Shown here piece after piece: positions 20,700-32,135 of a stretch of DNA of 64,000 bases (within the stretch, counting starts at the first letter, position 1; every line of letters begins with the position of its first letter). A model generated the notes under the pieces. The model saw only the letters and a list, made by a program, of their open reading frames with translations. It made no database searches and had not been told where the DNA came from. This DNA is from Pseudo-nitzschia pungens (lineage: Eukaryota; Bacillariophyta; Bacillariophyceae; Bacillariales; Bacillariaceae), in contig CM074761.1 in assembly GCA_037355855.1 (NCBI GenBank), positions 3,491,346-3,555,345 of the forward strand, in the 5' to 3' direction. Both the position numbers and the translations under genes were made by a program.

Positions 20700-21978
20700 T
20701 CAGCACCTCGGCATTCCTTTCATCATTCGAAACTGATTACCGACCCCCATTTTCAGATTATTAGCAAGACTGAACATTGGCAAGAGCGGAAATGGATATT
20801 CCACCTCAACGCCAATCTCGTCGATGCCCACAAATATGTAAGACAAGAACGTGACAATCATCAGAATCGCAGTCGAAGATTGCATGCCCGAACTGACCAG
20901 AGCGAGTGGTAAGAAACATAGAAACAGACAGAGGACTCTCGATGTCATTCGAGTGAAAGTCGGCGGTATAGGTGAAGCCACAATCTTTTTGCAGATTCCC
21001 ACCGACGACTCTAATTCTCCCAACCGTTGTTCTATTATTTGTGAAGCTGCAATTGATAAACTTCCATCACCACGGTTTGCAATGTTTGCGACAATGTTGC
21101 GCAGGCGAAAAATAATTGCAGAGGGGTTGTCTTTGAAACCATGACTACCACTTTGACAAGATTCGAGCCATTGCATCTCACTGGATGGCAACAATGTCCG
21201 GAGGACGAGGCCATCGTCCTCACCTCTCAATTTACCCTTCATACACCATCCGAATGCGGCCAAATATCGTCCCATCAGAAGCCCAAGTTCCTGATCGATG
21301 GGCGAAATATAATTCACAGCCATACCGGCAAGGGACGACGTCACTCGTATCATCTTCCCCCACACAGTTCTTGCCTTCGAAGAGCCTGTTCAAGGCTCTA
21401 TTCGTTTTGAGGGCAAGAAGGATCGATATCGGAGAGGTGAACGAAGATATTGAATGGGAAAATGGTGCTTGTTTCACAAATTGTTTGACAGGATTGAACT
21501 GTACAGCGAAGATGCACAAAACAGTCCACAAAACTGACACCATTACTGTCGGCAATACCGAAAAGAATGTCGGCGACGAGAACCATGACCGAATGTGTCT
21601 CCCGTAGCGTTCACAGGACTTGACTTGGTGTAATGCCCAGTCGGCATCGGTCCATGACTTTGTATACGAACTGTCCCGCTTCGAGTGTGTCTTTGTCAAG
21701 ATTGGAGCGCTTCCAAACAAATGGTCTAGCTCACATAGATCGGATAAAAGGGAGTCAACGTTGTCATAGAGATGAACTTCGGTGGCGGTGGATTCGTTTT
21801 CATCGATTGTCGCATTCATTACCGACAGCGGGTTCTGAAGGCGCACCGTCGGCAGGGAAGGGAACATCGGAGATTGCTGCCATAACGCCGAATCCTTTTT
21901 GAATCGCGATGACGACGTTGTCGACTCGACCAGGAGACATAGTAGAAGGCATGATAGAATCAACGGAACCACACTCAT
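20700..21978 (-). CDS. Bestrophin-like anion channel (RFP-TM family), with a one-base frame break
   Basis: The ATG at 21978 opens a signal-anchor or signal peptide (MSVVPLILSCLLLCLLVE). The frame upstream of it has no ATG. Residues ~150-205 carry the first membrane helices and the family signature ILLALKTNRALNRLFEGK. At 21369-21368 the frame breaks. Reading one A fewer in AAGAACTG gives K-T-V-W-G-K-M, which exactly restores the family motif (R.....WG). The second part then runs to 20700, for a total of 425 residues. It contains IIEQRLGELESSVG and two further hydrophobic segments around VLCLFLCFLPLALVSSG and STAILMIVTFLSYIFVGI, as expected for bestrophins. No intron fits in the few bases involved. 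Bestrophins conduct chloride or bicarbonate; in algae some serve thylakoid carbon supply, but the location here is not clear. Confidence 0.78.
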
Positions 21979-23140
21979 TATCCCCAGTGAACGAATTATG
22001 TTTTCTGTAGCTATCTTTGATACATGCAATTGTCAGGATTGCGACTCTGTTCTGGGTGCTGTCCAATTTCCGTGTCGACAATATTCACAAGTTCCGTTTT
22101 TGAGGCCACAACTAATATTGTGCAATTCTGAAACATCGGTTGCCGGCTGTTCGAGAATCATTTTTTTTCTTTTTGTACTAGGTATGGAACGGATTGAATG
22201 GTAGTAGAACTTCTTCAAAACCTACGAGTCGTGATGCCAACGGCACATGGGACCCACTAACTTGCGGTTACTGGTACAAGTACAAGTTCTGAAACGGTAT
22301 TTTGTGTGACAGGCTTCGTGTGATCGATAATCGATACGTAGTTTCGCGACTTCGTGATGCTCTTTTCTGTTCTACGAAGTGACTATTCTTGACGTGGTTG
22401 CGGGTCACAACGGGAAACTAGAATGCTTTTCTTTCTCCAAAACTACACGTCAGAGGACGTCCATTCACAGTATGATACTTCGAAATTGAAAAATTTCGAA
22501 AAGAATTTGATACCTCGGGGTGCCGTAATCTTTTGATAATCGGACCAGGAAAGCTCTCTCTCAATCTTGTCTCAATCGCAGAAGTCATTCGACTGAAGTA
22601 TTTGTTATTACTCGTAAGACCTTAACTTAAAATACGAGAAGTATTTTGTACGAATTATTTTGAGATACTTCGAGTAAGGTACACTTTATTAAGTAAGGAT
22701 TACCGGTAGTTTTCACTACTAATTATAACACGTACTGTATTTATCATATCTTGAAAAGGTATGCTAGTTACTTCTTGGAACTTCCTCCTACCGATCATGT
22801 TGTGATTTGTGATGTTCATTTGGGATCTTCATGACATCGTGATTATCTATCAATAGTAAGGTTTACCGGCTTACAATGAGCAACTTCAGTTCTGTGAAGA
22901 GAAGATTTGCGGAAAGTAGCTCTCTGCAACTCGTAGGAAAGTAGAGTCGAGTTTTCAAACATACCGTACCGACGCCGAATCGACTTCCACCGTATATCAT
23001 CTGATTTTCGGCAAAACGTAGACAATGCCAGGTTTCTAGTGACCGTAGACAACACCCAAGCGATCGTTCCATTAGCTAGGTTCCCGGAGGTTCCGCCTTC
23101 TGACCAAAGCTTCCTCAAAAGCTTTATAGGAAACGGAGCC
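21979..23140. other. Divergent intergenic region
   Basis: AT-rich sequence between the bestrophin-like and NPRL2 starts. It carries several GTAAGGTTTACCGGC and GAAGTATTTTG-like words. The NPRL2 frame is open back to about 23039 but without an ATG before 23141. No other gene was recognised. Confidence 0.35.
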
Positions 23141-25540
23141 ATGACTCAAAACCAAGACCAATCCGCTACCGGTGTCACCGACGATACAAAGAATATGGAC
23201 AAATTGATAGAGAAATTGATCGATATAAAAAGTTCGCTACAGTTGAAACCCAAGTCTCCAGAGAAGTGCCCGGTATTCTGTTGTTTCTACGCCGAATTCG
23301 ATATCAAAACGGGACCAGTTGTGCGATATCAAAGCCCCGAAAACTTTATGGACAAAGACATCAATACCACAACCTCCGAAATCCACGGTATACTTGAGAA
23401 AACGTTTGAAAGGTATAAAAACAAGCAAACGTCGAAAAAGAAACAAGAAAAGAAAGATACTCAAGATGACGTTGGGAAAACAAAAAATGATGCCAACACT
23501 GTTCCCGTGAGTGTCAATAGTTCGACAGGAGAAACTTTCACTGTGAAAACTACAATTCAAAAACCAAAACATCACCAGCATTTGCCATTGGGTGAGTCTC
23601 CACCATCAAAATTTCGAACTGGAGAGGATGATCGAACGAATACGGAGAAAGTTTCTGATGGCGATAGCGTCAAACGCAGAGATGATGGACCATCATCTGT
23701 CGATGCCATTCCACCCGAAGGTGGACAATCCTTTTTCGATTCGACCTCAGAGTATATTATTACTGGGTCGGAGCTTACCGGAAAAATCATAACCCTCTCG
23801 ACACATGATGTGCACGTCATGACCCGTCCAACACAAATTACGAACGAGCGATACGAACGAAACGCTTTGCTCTTTTCGATTGGAATTGTCCTTCGACGAG
23901 CTGCTGACCCACGGCCATTCAGACCCCTTATATCGAAACTCGCCACAACCCTTCGCAGTATGGAAATAGAGACTGGAGTATTATCGGATCAAAGAAAGGC
24001 CAATCGTATCTTGCAACCCCTCTTGGAGCAAATTCTGATTTCCATGAACAGTCCCAGATGGGAATGCAATCTTCTCCTCGATCGATCCACGGCACTCAAC
24101 TTGAAATTGTTCCATCCGCCGAAACCACCCGCTTCTCCAGTCCACGAATATCAAGTGCCCGTTTTACTAGTAAGAGATTTTCAGTTGGGGTATTACGAAT
24201 GGGATCTAGCCATCAACTGGGTGATCTTACACATTGATGGAATAACCAATGCACAGCAAATATCTGTGAAAGCCGAAGTCGATTTGGAGATGGTATTGGC
24301 ATGCCTGAGAGTACTTCGACATCATTGCGTCATTGAAGTAATTGACATGTTTGTGTATACTAACAGATACGAGTGCACCGGACGAGCCGCGGCAATGCTG
24401 GCTGGCAAACAGGACAAACTGTTACAGGAAGCGGTCGAATTTGCAATGAAACGTCACCAAGCCGTTCAATTGGTTCCCCCACCAGTGCCATCTCCTCGCA
24501 CAGTCCCGGCATTCGGTAGTGGATCGAAAGATGCAACCGGAGGAAGTGATGTTGGGCACACCACTTCCAGTCCAAAATCTGGAAGTCCCTACTACTATTC
24601 GAATTCTTCTGTTAGATCTCATGGAACAAATCCGTCGTCATCGTTTCCACCCCGAAGTTTGAATCTGTTCGGTGCTGGCGGCGGTAGCCAACGGAGCACG
24701 CATTTCCGTCATGCCATGATGGTTGCTAGTTCTCTTGAACGGGAGCAAAAATTTTTGCTAGAAGGCGGGCAACGACCAAGTGAACATCGCAAGCACTTAA
24801 AGTCGGCACTAGCAGAACTCTACTGTGCTTGCAACCGGAATCTATCCTTCGGTGACCTTTGGTTGTCGCTCACGACGGAGCTACCAACTTCACTGGTTGT
24901 ACCAAATGTAAACAATAAATCATCATCGGGGCATCGTGGGCCGGGCTTGTCTTCGAATTTTCAACGTTCTGTCAGCGCTCGCAAAGACTCTCTTACTGAG
25001 TATGACATGTCGGAAAATGAAGTCGTCGCATTTTCTCCGATGGAAGCGAGCTATTTGGAATCTTTGAGACATCGATCGAGCACTTTGGATGACAAGGGCA
25101 ACAGTAACAATAATAACAACGGGAAGGCATCACTATCGTCATCCGGCGTATTACCTCCCACAAATTGGAACGAAATCTTTAGGGAATTCGATCACCGTAG
25201 ATTCGTGACATTTGGTGTTGTCAATGGATTACTGACTCGCGTCCACTCTTATCCATTCTTTCATGGACCATTCCCCGACAAAAGAAAACATGTCTCGATC
25301 TATGATTCCGGTTCATTGCAAGCAATGCCACCCGAATCGGCTCGACTTCAGAGAAAACGAGAGTTGACCGAAGAAAAGAATTTTCAATTTGCCAAGTCAG
25401 TGTCAGAAATGATGGATGGTACCATGTTCGATGACGAGTTGGTTTGCATGTTTGAGAGACCATTCAATGTTCTTGTAGAATTGGTAGAGAAATACAGTGG
25501 CAAGAAAGTGGCACAAATATTTGCCAGAGGCTCAAATTAA
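23141..25540 (+). CDS. NPRL2: NPRL2, GATOR1 complex subunit (nitrogen permease regulator 2-like)
   Basis: A single exon encodes 799 residues. The ATG at 23141 (MTQNQDQ) is the first in frame. The longin-like N-terminal domain starts at about 43 with VFCCFYAEFDIKTGPVVRYQ, matching the NPRL2 opening (FFSEF...LGPK..YQ), interrupted by a ~130-residue low-complexity insert. NERYERNALLFSIGIVLRR matches human YSRNALLFNLGFV; Arg240 aligns with the human NPRL2 Arg78 arginine finger. EYQVPVLL, WDLAINWVILHIDGI and the winged-helix region VDLEMVLACLRVLRHHCVIEV follow the family in order. The C-terminal half holds another Ser-rich insert (about 460-680) before the conserved FDHRRFVTFGVVNGLLTRVHSYP. Human NPRL2 has 380 residues, so about half of this protein is insertions. 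GATOR1 inactivates Rag GTPases and so TORC1 when amino acids are scarce. Confidence 0.9.
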   Translation: MTQNQDQSATGVTDDTKNMDKLIEKLIDIKSSLQLKPKSPEKCPVFCCFYAEFDIKTGPVVRYQSPENFMDKDINTTTSEIHGILEKTFERYKNKQTSKKKQEKKDTQDDVGKTKNDANTVPVSVNSSTGETFTVKTTIQKPKHHQHLPLGESPPSKFRTGEDDRTNTEKVSDGDSVKRRDDGPSSVDAIPPEGGQSFFDSTSEYIITGSELTGKIITLSTHDVHVMTRPTQITNERYERNALLFSIGIVLRRAADPRPFRPLISKLATTLRSMEIETGVLSDQRKANRILQPLLEQILISMNSPRWECNLLLDRSTALNLKLFHPPKPPASPVHEYQVPVLLVRDFQLGYYEWDLAINWVILHIDGITNAQQISVKAEVDLEMVLACLRVLRHHCVIEVIDMFVYTNRYECTGRAAAMLAGKQDKLLQEAVEFAMKRHQAVQLVPPPVPSPRTVPAFGSGSKDATGGSDVGHTTSSPKSGSPYYYSNSSVRSHGTNPSSSFPPRSLNLFGAGGGSQRSTHFRHAMMVASSLEREQKFLLEGGQRPSEHRKHLKSALAELYCACNRNLSFGDLWLSLTTELPTSLVVPNVNNKSSSGHRGPGLSSNFQRSVSARKDSLTEYDMSENEVVAFSPMEASYLESLRHRSSTLDDKGNSNNNNNGKASLSSSGVLPPTNWNEIFREFDHRRFVTFGVVNGLLTRVHSYPFFHGPFPDKRKHVSIYDSGSLQAMPPESARLQRKRELTEEKNFQFAKSVSEMMDGTMFDDELVCMFERPFNVLVELVEKYSGKKVAQIFARGSN

Positions 25541-25723
25541 ATGAGAGTTCATTGTCATGCGTAGACTTCAGTCGGTACGAACCTAACAGTGGGAAGAGAG
25601 TGCGGAGGATGAACCGCGACTATCTAATCAATAGTAGAAGGTAGTTGGATATAAGACAATAACTATAACTCTTTTACGGCTAGCGAACAGGAATATAATT
25701 GTCCGAGTCGTCACTGCCTAATG

Positions 25724-27689
25724 TCAGTGTCCAATCCATTGACTGTTCAGACGACGACGAGAGGTCTTCACGTTGTGATATTTTACATCAAGTGATTTCG
25801 CACTGAAGGGATATCCATCTTCGCGAGTGACGTCAAAGAGCAATCCGTTTTCCTGATACGCGACGTATAAATGCCTGCCATCGGGACTAAAGGACAAACC
25901 AGTGGTCTCGTCTATGTATTTCGGACTTTCAAGTATTGTAAAAAATCTGCCCAACTGGTCTCGACTGAGGTGAACGTGCAAAGAAAGATGCGCCGCGTTA
26001 GACATCAAAGCGAAACACTGCAAGGTTGTAACCTGGCAATCGTTGAACTTACGCGTGAATACCGGCGTCTCTCCCTCCTTCCTCCGTAAAGTATAGCAAC
26101 GAACTTTCTTTTCCAAGGATTCGTTGCATTTGATCTGGGTCCCCATCAAATAGGCCGGACACCGTCGAAACGTTGTGGAAAGTCTTCGCGTCCAAATCAA
26201 AAACAAAGAGTTGTTGAATCTTTTTGCACACAATGTACATGATGCCGTCCTGTATATCGATTCCCTCGGATTGGGGGTAGTATGTTCTGGCGTTTTGCTT
26301 CGCAACTCTTGCGTCCTTAACCCATTCAAAGGTCCCGCCTGTCAGTTCATCGTTTGGATAAACATAAAGATAATCCACCGTCCCCTCCTCGTGAAGCATC
26401 TTCCATTCATCACCTCCCCAGTGGGTGACATTCGGTGTGAAACGACGTGTGCATCCCTTGTGGTGATCTTCCGTTGCAAAAAACCGTGGTTTGTTTCTGT
26501 TTCTAATATCGTATGCAAACGACTCCCATCGACCCCCTTCCCTACCAAGGGTCACGACTTCCGACGGGCGATTGCCCGTAGGATCCACTTGGTAAATTTG
26601 ACCATAGAATTCGACCTCTTCGCAGCTTACCCATGTATTCCACGGAGTTCTCCCACCACCACAGTTCATGTGAGTATTTTCCAGAACCATTTTGTAATCG
26701 AGAACCAAGCCATTTTTATCAAACGTAATCGCTCCAACGCCACCGTCGGTAGCGTTTTTCGCTTCCGAATTGCTTACGTAGATCCAACCACCTTCATTCC
26801 ACGATCGAGTGTCGGGAAATGTTGCTCCGGCATCCGGAAGGGTATGAAAGCTCACTCCCGAAACCGTTCCGTCATTCAATGCCACCCGCCTTCCTGTTTG
26901 AGCAATCACGCGCGATTTCAAACCCTCGGAGAGCAAAAGTCCATTTTGCAGCCGGGTCAAATTTCCTGGGTTGTAGGTGACTTCTTTTGCGGTCGGCGGG
27001 GAAGTTGGTTGCCTGGTTGGTGGTTTCGTTGGCGGTTTTGTCGGCGGTTTCGTTGGTGGTTTCGTTGGTGGCTTCGTTGGGGGCATGGTGGGTGGATTGG
27101 TCGGAGGCATGGTGGGTGGATTGGTCGGAGGCATGGTAGGAAACTTTGTGGGCCAAGGAGTTGGCCATCGGGTTGGTTTGAAAGTCGGTGACAAAGTAGG
27201 TTGCAGGGTGGGCGATGTGGATAAGGATACAGTTGGCGCTTCGGTCGGATTGGCACTCAACGACTCGGTGGGTGAAGCAGTTGGTGGATCATCCTTTTTT
27301 GGGTTTATGCTTGGCTTTGATATTCTGGAACGACTCGGCAGTTCGCTCGGTCTCGTTCTTTCTTGGTTGCTTTGGCTGAAACTCAGTTGCAAAGCAGTCT
27401 TTCTTTCCCCAAGAGCCCATCCTATCCCAAAACCAACTCCAAGAAGAAGGAGACCCGTAGCTACAAGCCATAGAATGGTCTTTCTCTTGTATGCAACGTC
27501 CGGGAAACAGGGAGAACCCATGCTGTCTGGGGATTCTTTTTTGGGTTCCTCGTCGCTCGTAACATTGGAAACTAGAGTTGACGTTCCATCGAATGAGGTT
27601 TCCAGGTTGATAGTTTTGAAAGCGAAAACGTTCTGTGGCGATTGTTCGTCGCCAGTGGCTTGCGGACTGCTATCGCTCGACGTCGCCAT
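25724..27689 (-). CDS. DUF839/PhoX-like membrane-anchored protein with Pro-Thr stalk (two exons)
   Basis: Exons 27689-26053 and 25964-25724 are joined by an 88-bp GT-AG intron. The join reads GIHA-RDQLGRFFTILE, matching the family. The product has 625 residues. A ~70-residue cytosolic N-terminus is followed by a single helix (about 71-93, TILWLVATGLLLLGVGFGIG). Next comes a Ser/Pro/Thr stalk with many PPTKPPT and PTxxPT units (about 130-230), encoded by a coding minisatellite. The rest is a DUF839 domain: GVSFHTLPDAGATFPDTRSWNEGGWIYVSNSE is its start, with NTHMNCGGGRTPWNTWVSCEE, FATEDHHKGCTRRFTP, YYPQSEGID, SPDGRHLYVAYQ and TREDGYPF. These motifs are shared with PhoX, a Ca/Fe alkaline phosphatase. 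The topology (type II) would put the domain outside the cell or in the secretory lumen. Phosphate scavenging is plausible but not proven. The gene converges with NPRL2, 183 bp apart. Confidence 0.85.
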
Positions 27690-27752
27690 GTTCCTGCAAG
27701 TGAAAGTGCTACTGCACTCGAAATACGATTTGGACTTCGAGCTTCTCCTAGT

Positions 27753-28067
27753 CTATCCGGGTTTGTTTGACATTTAAAATTATACATCCGGGTTTCTTTG
27801 ACATTTAAAATTATACATCCGGGTTTGTTTGACATTTATAATTATACATCCGGGTTTGTTTGACATTTATAATTATACATCCGGGTTTGTTTGACAGTTA
27901 AAATTATACATCCGGGTTTGTTTGACAGTTAAAATTATACATCCGGGTTTGTTTGACAGTTAAAATTATACATCCGGGTTTGTTTGACATTTATAATTAT
28001 ACATCCGGGTTTGTTTGACATTTATAATTATACATCCGGATTTTTTTGACACTTATACATCCGGGTT
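27753..28067 (-). repeat. 31-bp minisatellite, locus 2 (inverted relative to locus 1)
   Basis: About ten units of ACATCCGGGTTTGTTTGACA plus TTTAAAATTAT, the reverse complement of the unit at 9947-10275. Variants have TTATAATTAT or GTTAAAATTAT tails, and the last units shorten to ACACTTATACATCC. The array begins only ~65 bp upstream of the DUF839 gene's ATG, so it lies in or next to its promoter or 5' UTR. Confidence 0.92.
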
Positions 28068-29436
28068 TGTTACATAATCTTACTGTGGTCACAGAGCGAA
28101 AAAATTAAGGCGCATGGAATCATAACCTTACCCGTCTTTTTCATTCACACACAAGAACGTTCGAACGACCATGATATCTTCGAGGAGGCTTGAGTAAGGT
28201 TACCGTATTACACACGCACACACGCCACACATGCGATCACGAGTCAGAATATTGAAAGCAGCATGCAATTCTCTACCGGTATCTTTCTGACTGGATCGAT
28301 TGTCCTTTACAGGGTGGTGTCGATTTCTTTGTCCGCACAACAGCTTTCCTCGAGCTTCCGGCTCGAACGCGGCGCTATCGAAAGCGCTTTCCACCCATAC
28401 CCATGATGATCCTTTGCTTCCAGTGCATCGTACTAGAAATGAAAATGGGGACGTAGCATGGCTGACCCCTCCACGAAAAAGCCATCGTCTTCTTGTTGCT
28501 CCCTCGGTACTTTCTCGCTCGTCGAGGAACCGAGCACTCGGAAGTACAGCGGACTTGTGGGAATAGTCTCTGGTGGAAGCCATCGGTGTTGCCATTCTCC
28601 CATCTTGCCGACATAGCTGAACCACTTGAAGCTGGTGCAAGTCTAATAATAACATGGTGCTGCCCCGTATTTCTCTGGAGCTTTTAAGTTCCGAGTGGGC
28701 ATTGTCACCCATTCTATGAATGATGCGCTGCCCGAACTTGGGCAGCGCGTGTAAACTGGGATTTGTTGATCAACTGCCCCTGGTTGCAAATCATATCAGA
28801 ATATTGGATTCACTCTTGTGATGAATCTTGACAGCGCTCGTCTCCACCATTTTCCTTTTCAACACCTTTGGTTTCGCTGCCTTGGCGTATCCATTGGCCT
28901 GTGAATGTCACGCGCGCCGGTAGGATTCAATCGGTAGTTTTGATTGTTACGACACAAATTGGGATACAGGTTTCTTTGCAGATACCAAGGAGAATCGAGT
29001 CTTCACCAGCCGGCATATCATACTGGTACTTCTATATTTAGTTTCAAAGATACCTCGCTCGATCTCTCTTTTGGTTCAAAGGGAGCTCTTTCTTCGCTCG
29101 TAAATACATTTCCATCCCGATGTTCATGAATGCTGTCAACGACGTCGAAAACGGCCTTGGTCGTTGTTGTGGGTATTCTTCGTCATACCTTCCCCAAACT
29201 CTATGGCGCTGTGTGCCGCGCGCCGCAGGGCTGCTACGAGGCGCAATTTCGGGCTTTCATGTAGCAAAATACTAGTAATACATTACGTGACATGAACAAC
29301 ACAGTAGTAGTGAAGAGAACAGAGTGCAAAAATAGCAAAACAGTTGATTCGTTGGCATGGATGACTTATTCCGTTCCATCGGTGCTCGAGAAAGGAGCAA
29401 GCAATACGGCGCACTACGGTACTAGTATTTAATCGT
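28068..29436. other. Gap upstream of the DUF839 gene and downstream of PDH-E2
   Basis: A 170-codon minus-strand frame (28712-28200) starts with ATG but has no recognisable motif, mixed composition and a GTAAGGTTACC intergenic word at its end, so it is not called. Otherwise there is no coding signal, repeat array or RNA gene. Confidence 0.35.
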
Positions 29437-31159
29437 CTACAGCAACAGCGACGAGGGGCTCTGCAAGTACGACTTGAAAGCGCTCAGCCAAGGAGCTCCG
29501 GCGGCTCCGTCCACGACGCGGTGGTCTAAGCTCATGGTTGCCGTCATGTACACACTCTCCTTGTAAATTTCGTCGCTGTCCGGATCGTCGTTGGGAACGA
29601 TCCTGTTTTCCATCGCACCCAGCGCCAGGGCGCACGATTGCGGCTCCCGAATGATGGGGGCGCAGGACTTGATTCCGTACATGCCGAGATTCATGATCGT
29701 GAAGGTTCCCATGGTAGCAAATTCCGAGGTGACCTCTCCGCTCTCCACGGCGGCCATGGCGGTGTTGAGTTCGTCCGAGATGGCCTTCAAGCCCTTGGCT
29801 CCACAGTCCCGGATCACCGGTGTGTATAAGTCGTCCCCGGTGCCAACAACCACGTTCATATCGACCGAATCGTACACCCGGACCGCGCTGTCCATCCAGC
29901 TGGCGTTCGCGGCGGGAACGGCCTTCATGGACTTGGCGGCAGCCTTGATGATGAATTCGTATACTCCCAGTCCCTCCTCGGTGTCGACGGCGCCCGACAA
30001 TTCCTTTCGGAGCTCGAGAACGTTGTCCATGCAAATATCCACCGTCAAATAGTAGTGCGGAACGTTGCGTTTCGATTGGGCCAAGCGGCTGGCCACTTCC
30101 CGGGCCGTCTCGGAAATGGGGTAGTCCGTGAATCCCGCTCCGGGAATGGGAGCCGCCACGGCCAGGGCCTCCTGGGCGGGTGCGGGGGTGGCCAGAGTCG
30201 CCGCCTCGGGAGCCTCGGCGGCGGCGGCGGCGGAAGGAACGAATTCTCGAACGTCGGCGGCAATGATGCGGCCGTCGGGTCCGGTTCCGGGGATGGTCGA
30301 GATGTCGTATCCCATCTCCTTGGAAATCATGTGCGCGAGGGGCGATGCCACGACCCTGCCTCCGGTGGGGGCCGCCGCGGCCGGGGCGGGGGCAGCTGCA
30401 ACGGGCTCCGGAGCAGCCGGGGCCGGAGCCGCCGGTGCGGGAGCCTCGGCGGCGGGTGCCGGTGGCGCGGCAGCGGAAGACGAGTCCTCCAGGACGTAGC
30501 TCGCAAAGGCGGCGGCGTCTTCTTGTTCCTCGACCGTGATCATGATGGGGGTACCTACCTGGAGCTCTTCCGATCCGGCCTCCACCAGAATTTTCGCCAC
30601 GACGCCATCGTCCTGGGCTTCGAAATCGACGGTCGCCTTGTCGGTTTCTACGCTGCAAATGACGTCCCCGGGACCGAAACTATCGCCTTCCCCCATGTTC
30701 CAGCTGGAAATGGTTCCCGTCTCCATGGTCTGGATGCAACGAAACGAAAAGCAAAAGGCATGAGTGAAGGAGGCAATGCACCCGCACTGGCAGCGAAAAA
30801 ATGCTTTGCGGTGTAGTATTCCTTTGGGCACCGCAGGATGGAATGCAACTCGTGCCTCGGCTTCTTCCGCTTGATGCATTTCCTCGCCGAGCAATAGGGC
30901 GAACCAACCACGATAGCAGCATCGATAACGAAATCGAAATCGAAATCGACTCCAAACTACGTACCGGTGAAAGCGCGGGAAGACCCACGACTTCGTGGGA
31001 CGGGTAACTGGAAAACCACGCCCGAAGGACGCTGGATGCAGCGGCGGGAGAACGTTGGTGGAGCAAGTTAGATGCGCTGGTCGCTGTTGCCGTAACTGAA
31101 GTTGCCGATTGTCGTCGTCCCCACTGGAGGACTCCTCTCCGTAACATTGAGGAATTCAT
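29437..31159 (-). CDS. Pyruvate dehydrogenase E2, dihydrolipoyl acetyltransferase, mitochondrial (two exons)
   Basis: Exons 31159-30965 and 30729-29437 are joined by a 235-bp GT-AG intron in phase 0; the product has 495 residues. The start MNSSMLRRGVLQWGRRQ opens a ~50-residue Arg/Ser/Ala-rich mitochondrial presequence ending near LRAWFSSYP. The lipoyl domain runs through LPALSP-TMETGTISSW (split by the intron) to the lipoylated Lys96 in VETDKATVDFE. An Ala/Pro-rich linker leads to the E1/E3-binding domain (ASPLAHMISKEMGYD, GTGPDGRI). The catalytic domain ends with the acyltransferase motif DHRVVDG, His at about 468. One lipoyl domain and the PALSPTM signature fit the mitochondrial PDH complex, which makes acetyl-CoA from pyruvate; plastid E2s differ at the N-terminus. 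G+C is clearly higher in this gene than around it. Confidence 0.93.
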
Positions 31160-32135
31160 CGTCTGCGTCTGCCAAAAAAAAAACGGTATTCGATTGCTGT
31201 TATTGCGGTTGGAAAAATGGGAATCCCACGGATCGGAAACAAAAAAAGACTGCGGTACTCGTCGACGAACAGCGACAGCGACCTAATCGATGCTGTGGGA
31301 TACAGTGCTGCGACAATTAAGAAGTTGTTGCAAGAGCTTCTCTGTCGCGATATATCGATATATGCACCGATGCGTTGTACAAGATGGGTTACTCCTACCT
31401 AGAACAGTAACCTTACGTGTGAGGGAAAGTCGAAGACGATGTGTGGTAGGGTAGATAACCGGTATGTACGGTACGGTAGGAAAAACAAGAAGACGAAAAT
31501 GATTGGAAAATGGCGAAGGATCCATGCCAATATGCTCGCTGCGATTTGTGCACTCTGCGCGCTCTTGCCTTCCTCGTCTAGAGGCAAGTGCAATTACGCG
31601 CGGAGAGAACGGTTCGATGCCGGCACTACGAGTATTGCTATTAGTAAGATTACTTCGTATTATCGTAATCTTCCAAGAGAACAATAGTAAAGGTACCGGT
31701 ACTGGAATAGGGCCAAACAATACTGTACCGTTTGCTTTCTATCTTGGGTATGTAATTACAGTACGGTACATACCGCACCACAGGATGTCTACTCGGGTTC
31801 CGATCTGACCGGATATCTTACGTAAGGTTTACCGTGCGAGCACTCATCATCAATCTTCCCGGATTTGTTTTTATCCTCTGAACCACATCCGATGAACTCG
31901 GCACGCTCTGCGAAGTATCTTGAAGCAGCAGAGCGGATGCCCAAGCAGTTAAATACCATTCACAGCAAGATCGTGGTTGACATCAACGATCGAAAGTGCC
32001 ATCCCGATATCGGACGATAGATTCATTCATTCTTTGGAGGTTTCCCAATCGAGATCTACCGAACGGCTTCTCACTACGTCTGATCAGTTTTTGATCCGCA
32101 CCCTGCAATACACTACGATACAGCGCTGTGGAAGA
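31160..32135. other. Divergent intergenic region
   Basis: It lies between the starts of PDH-E2 and the plastid coiled-coil gene and should hold both promoters. It contains several words of the scattered intergenic set (GTAACCTTACG, TACGTAAGGTTTACCG, GGTACCGGTA). The frame of the next gene is open back to 31977 but has no ATG before 32136. Confidence 0.4.

Noticed and set aside
23039..23140. Longer N-terminus for NPRL2
   Set aside because: The extension has only a GTG and no ATG; the conserved domain starts well after ATG 23141.
28200..28712. 170-codon minus-strand frame with ATG
   Set aside because: No recognisable motif, and its end runs into intergenic words (GTAAGGTTACC); not enough support for a gene.
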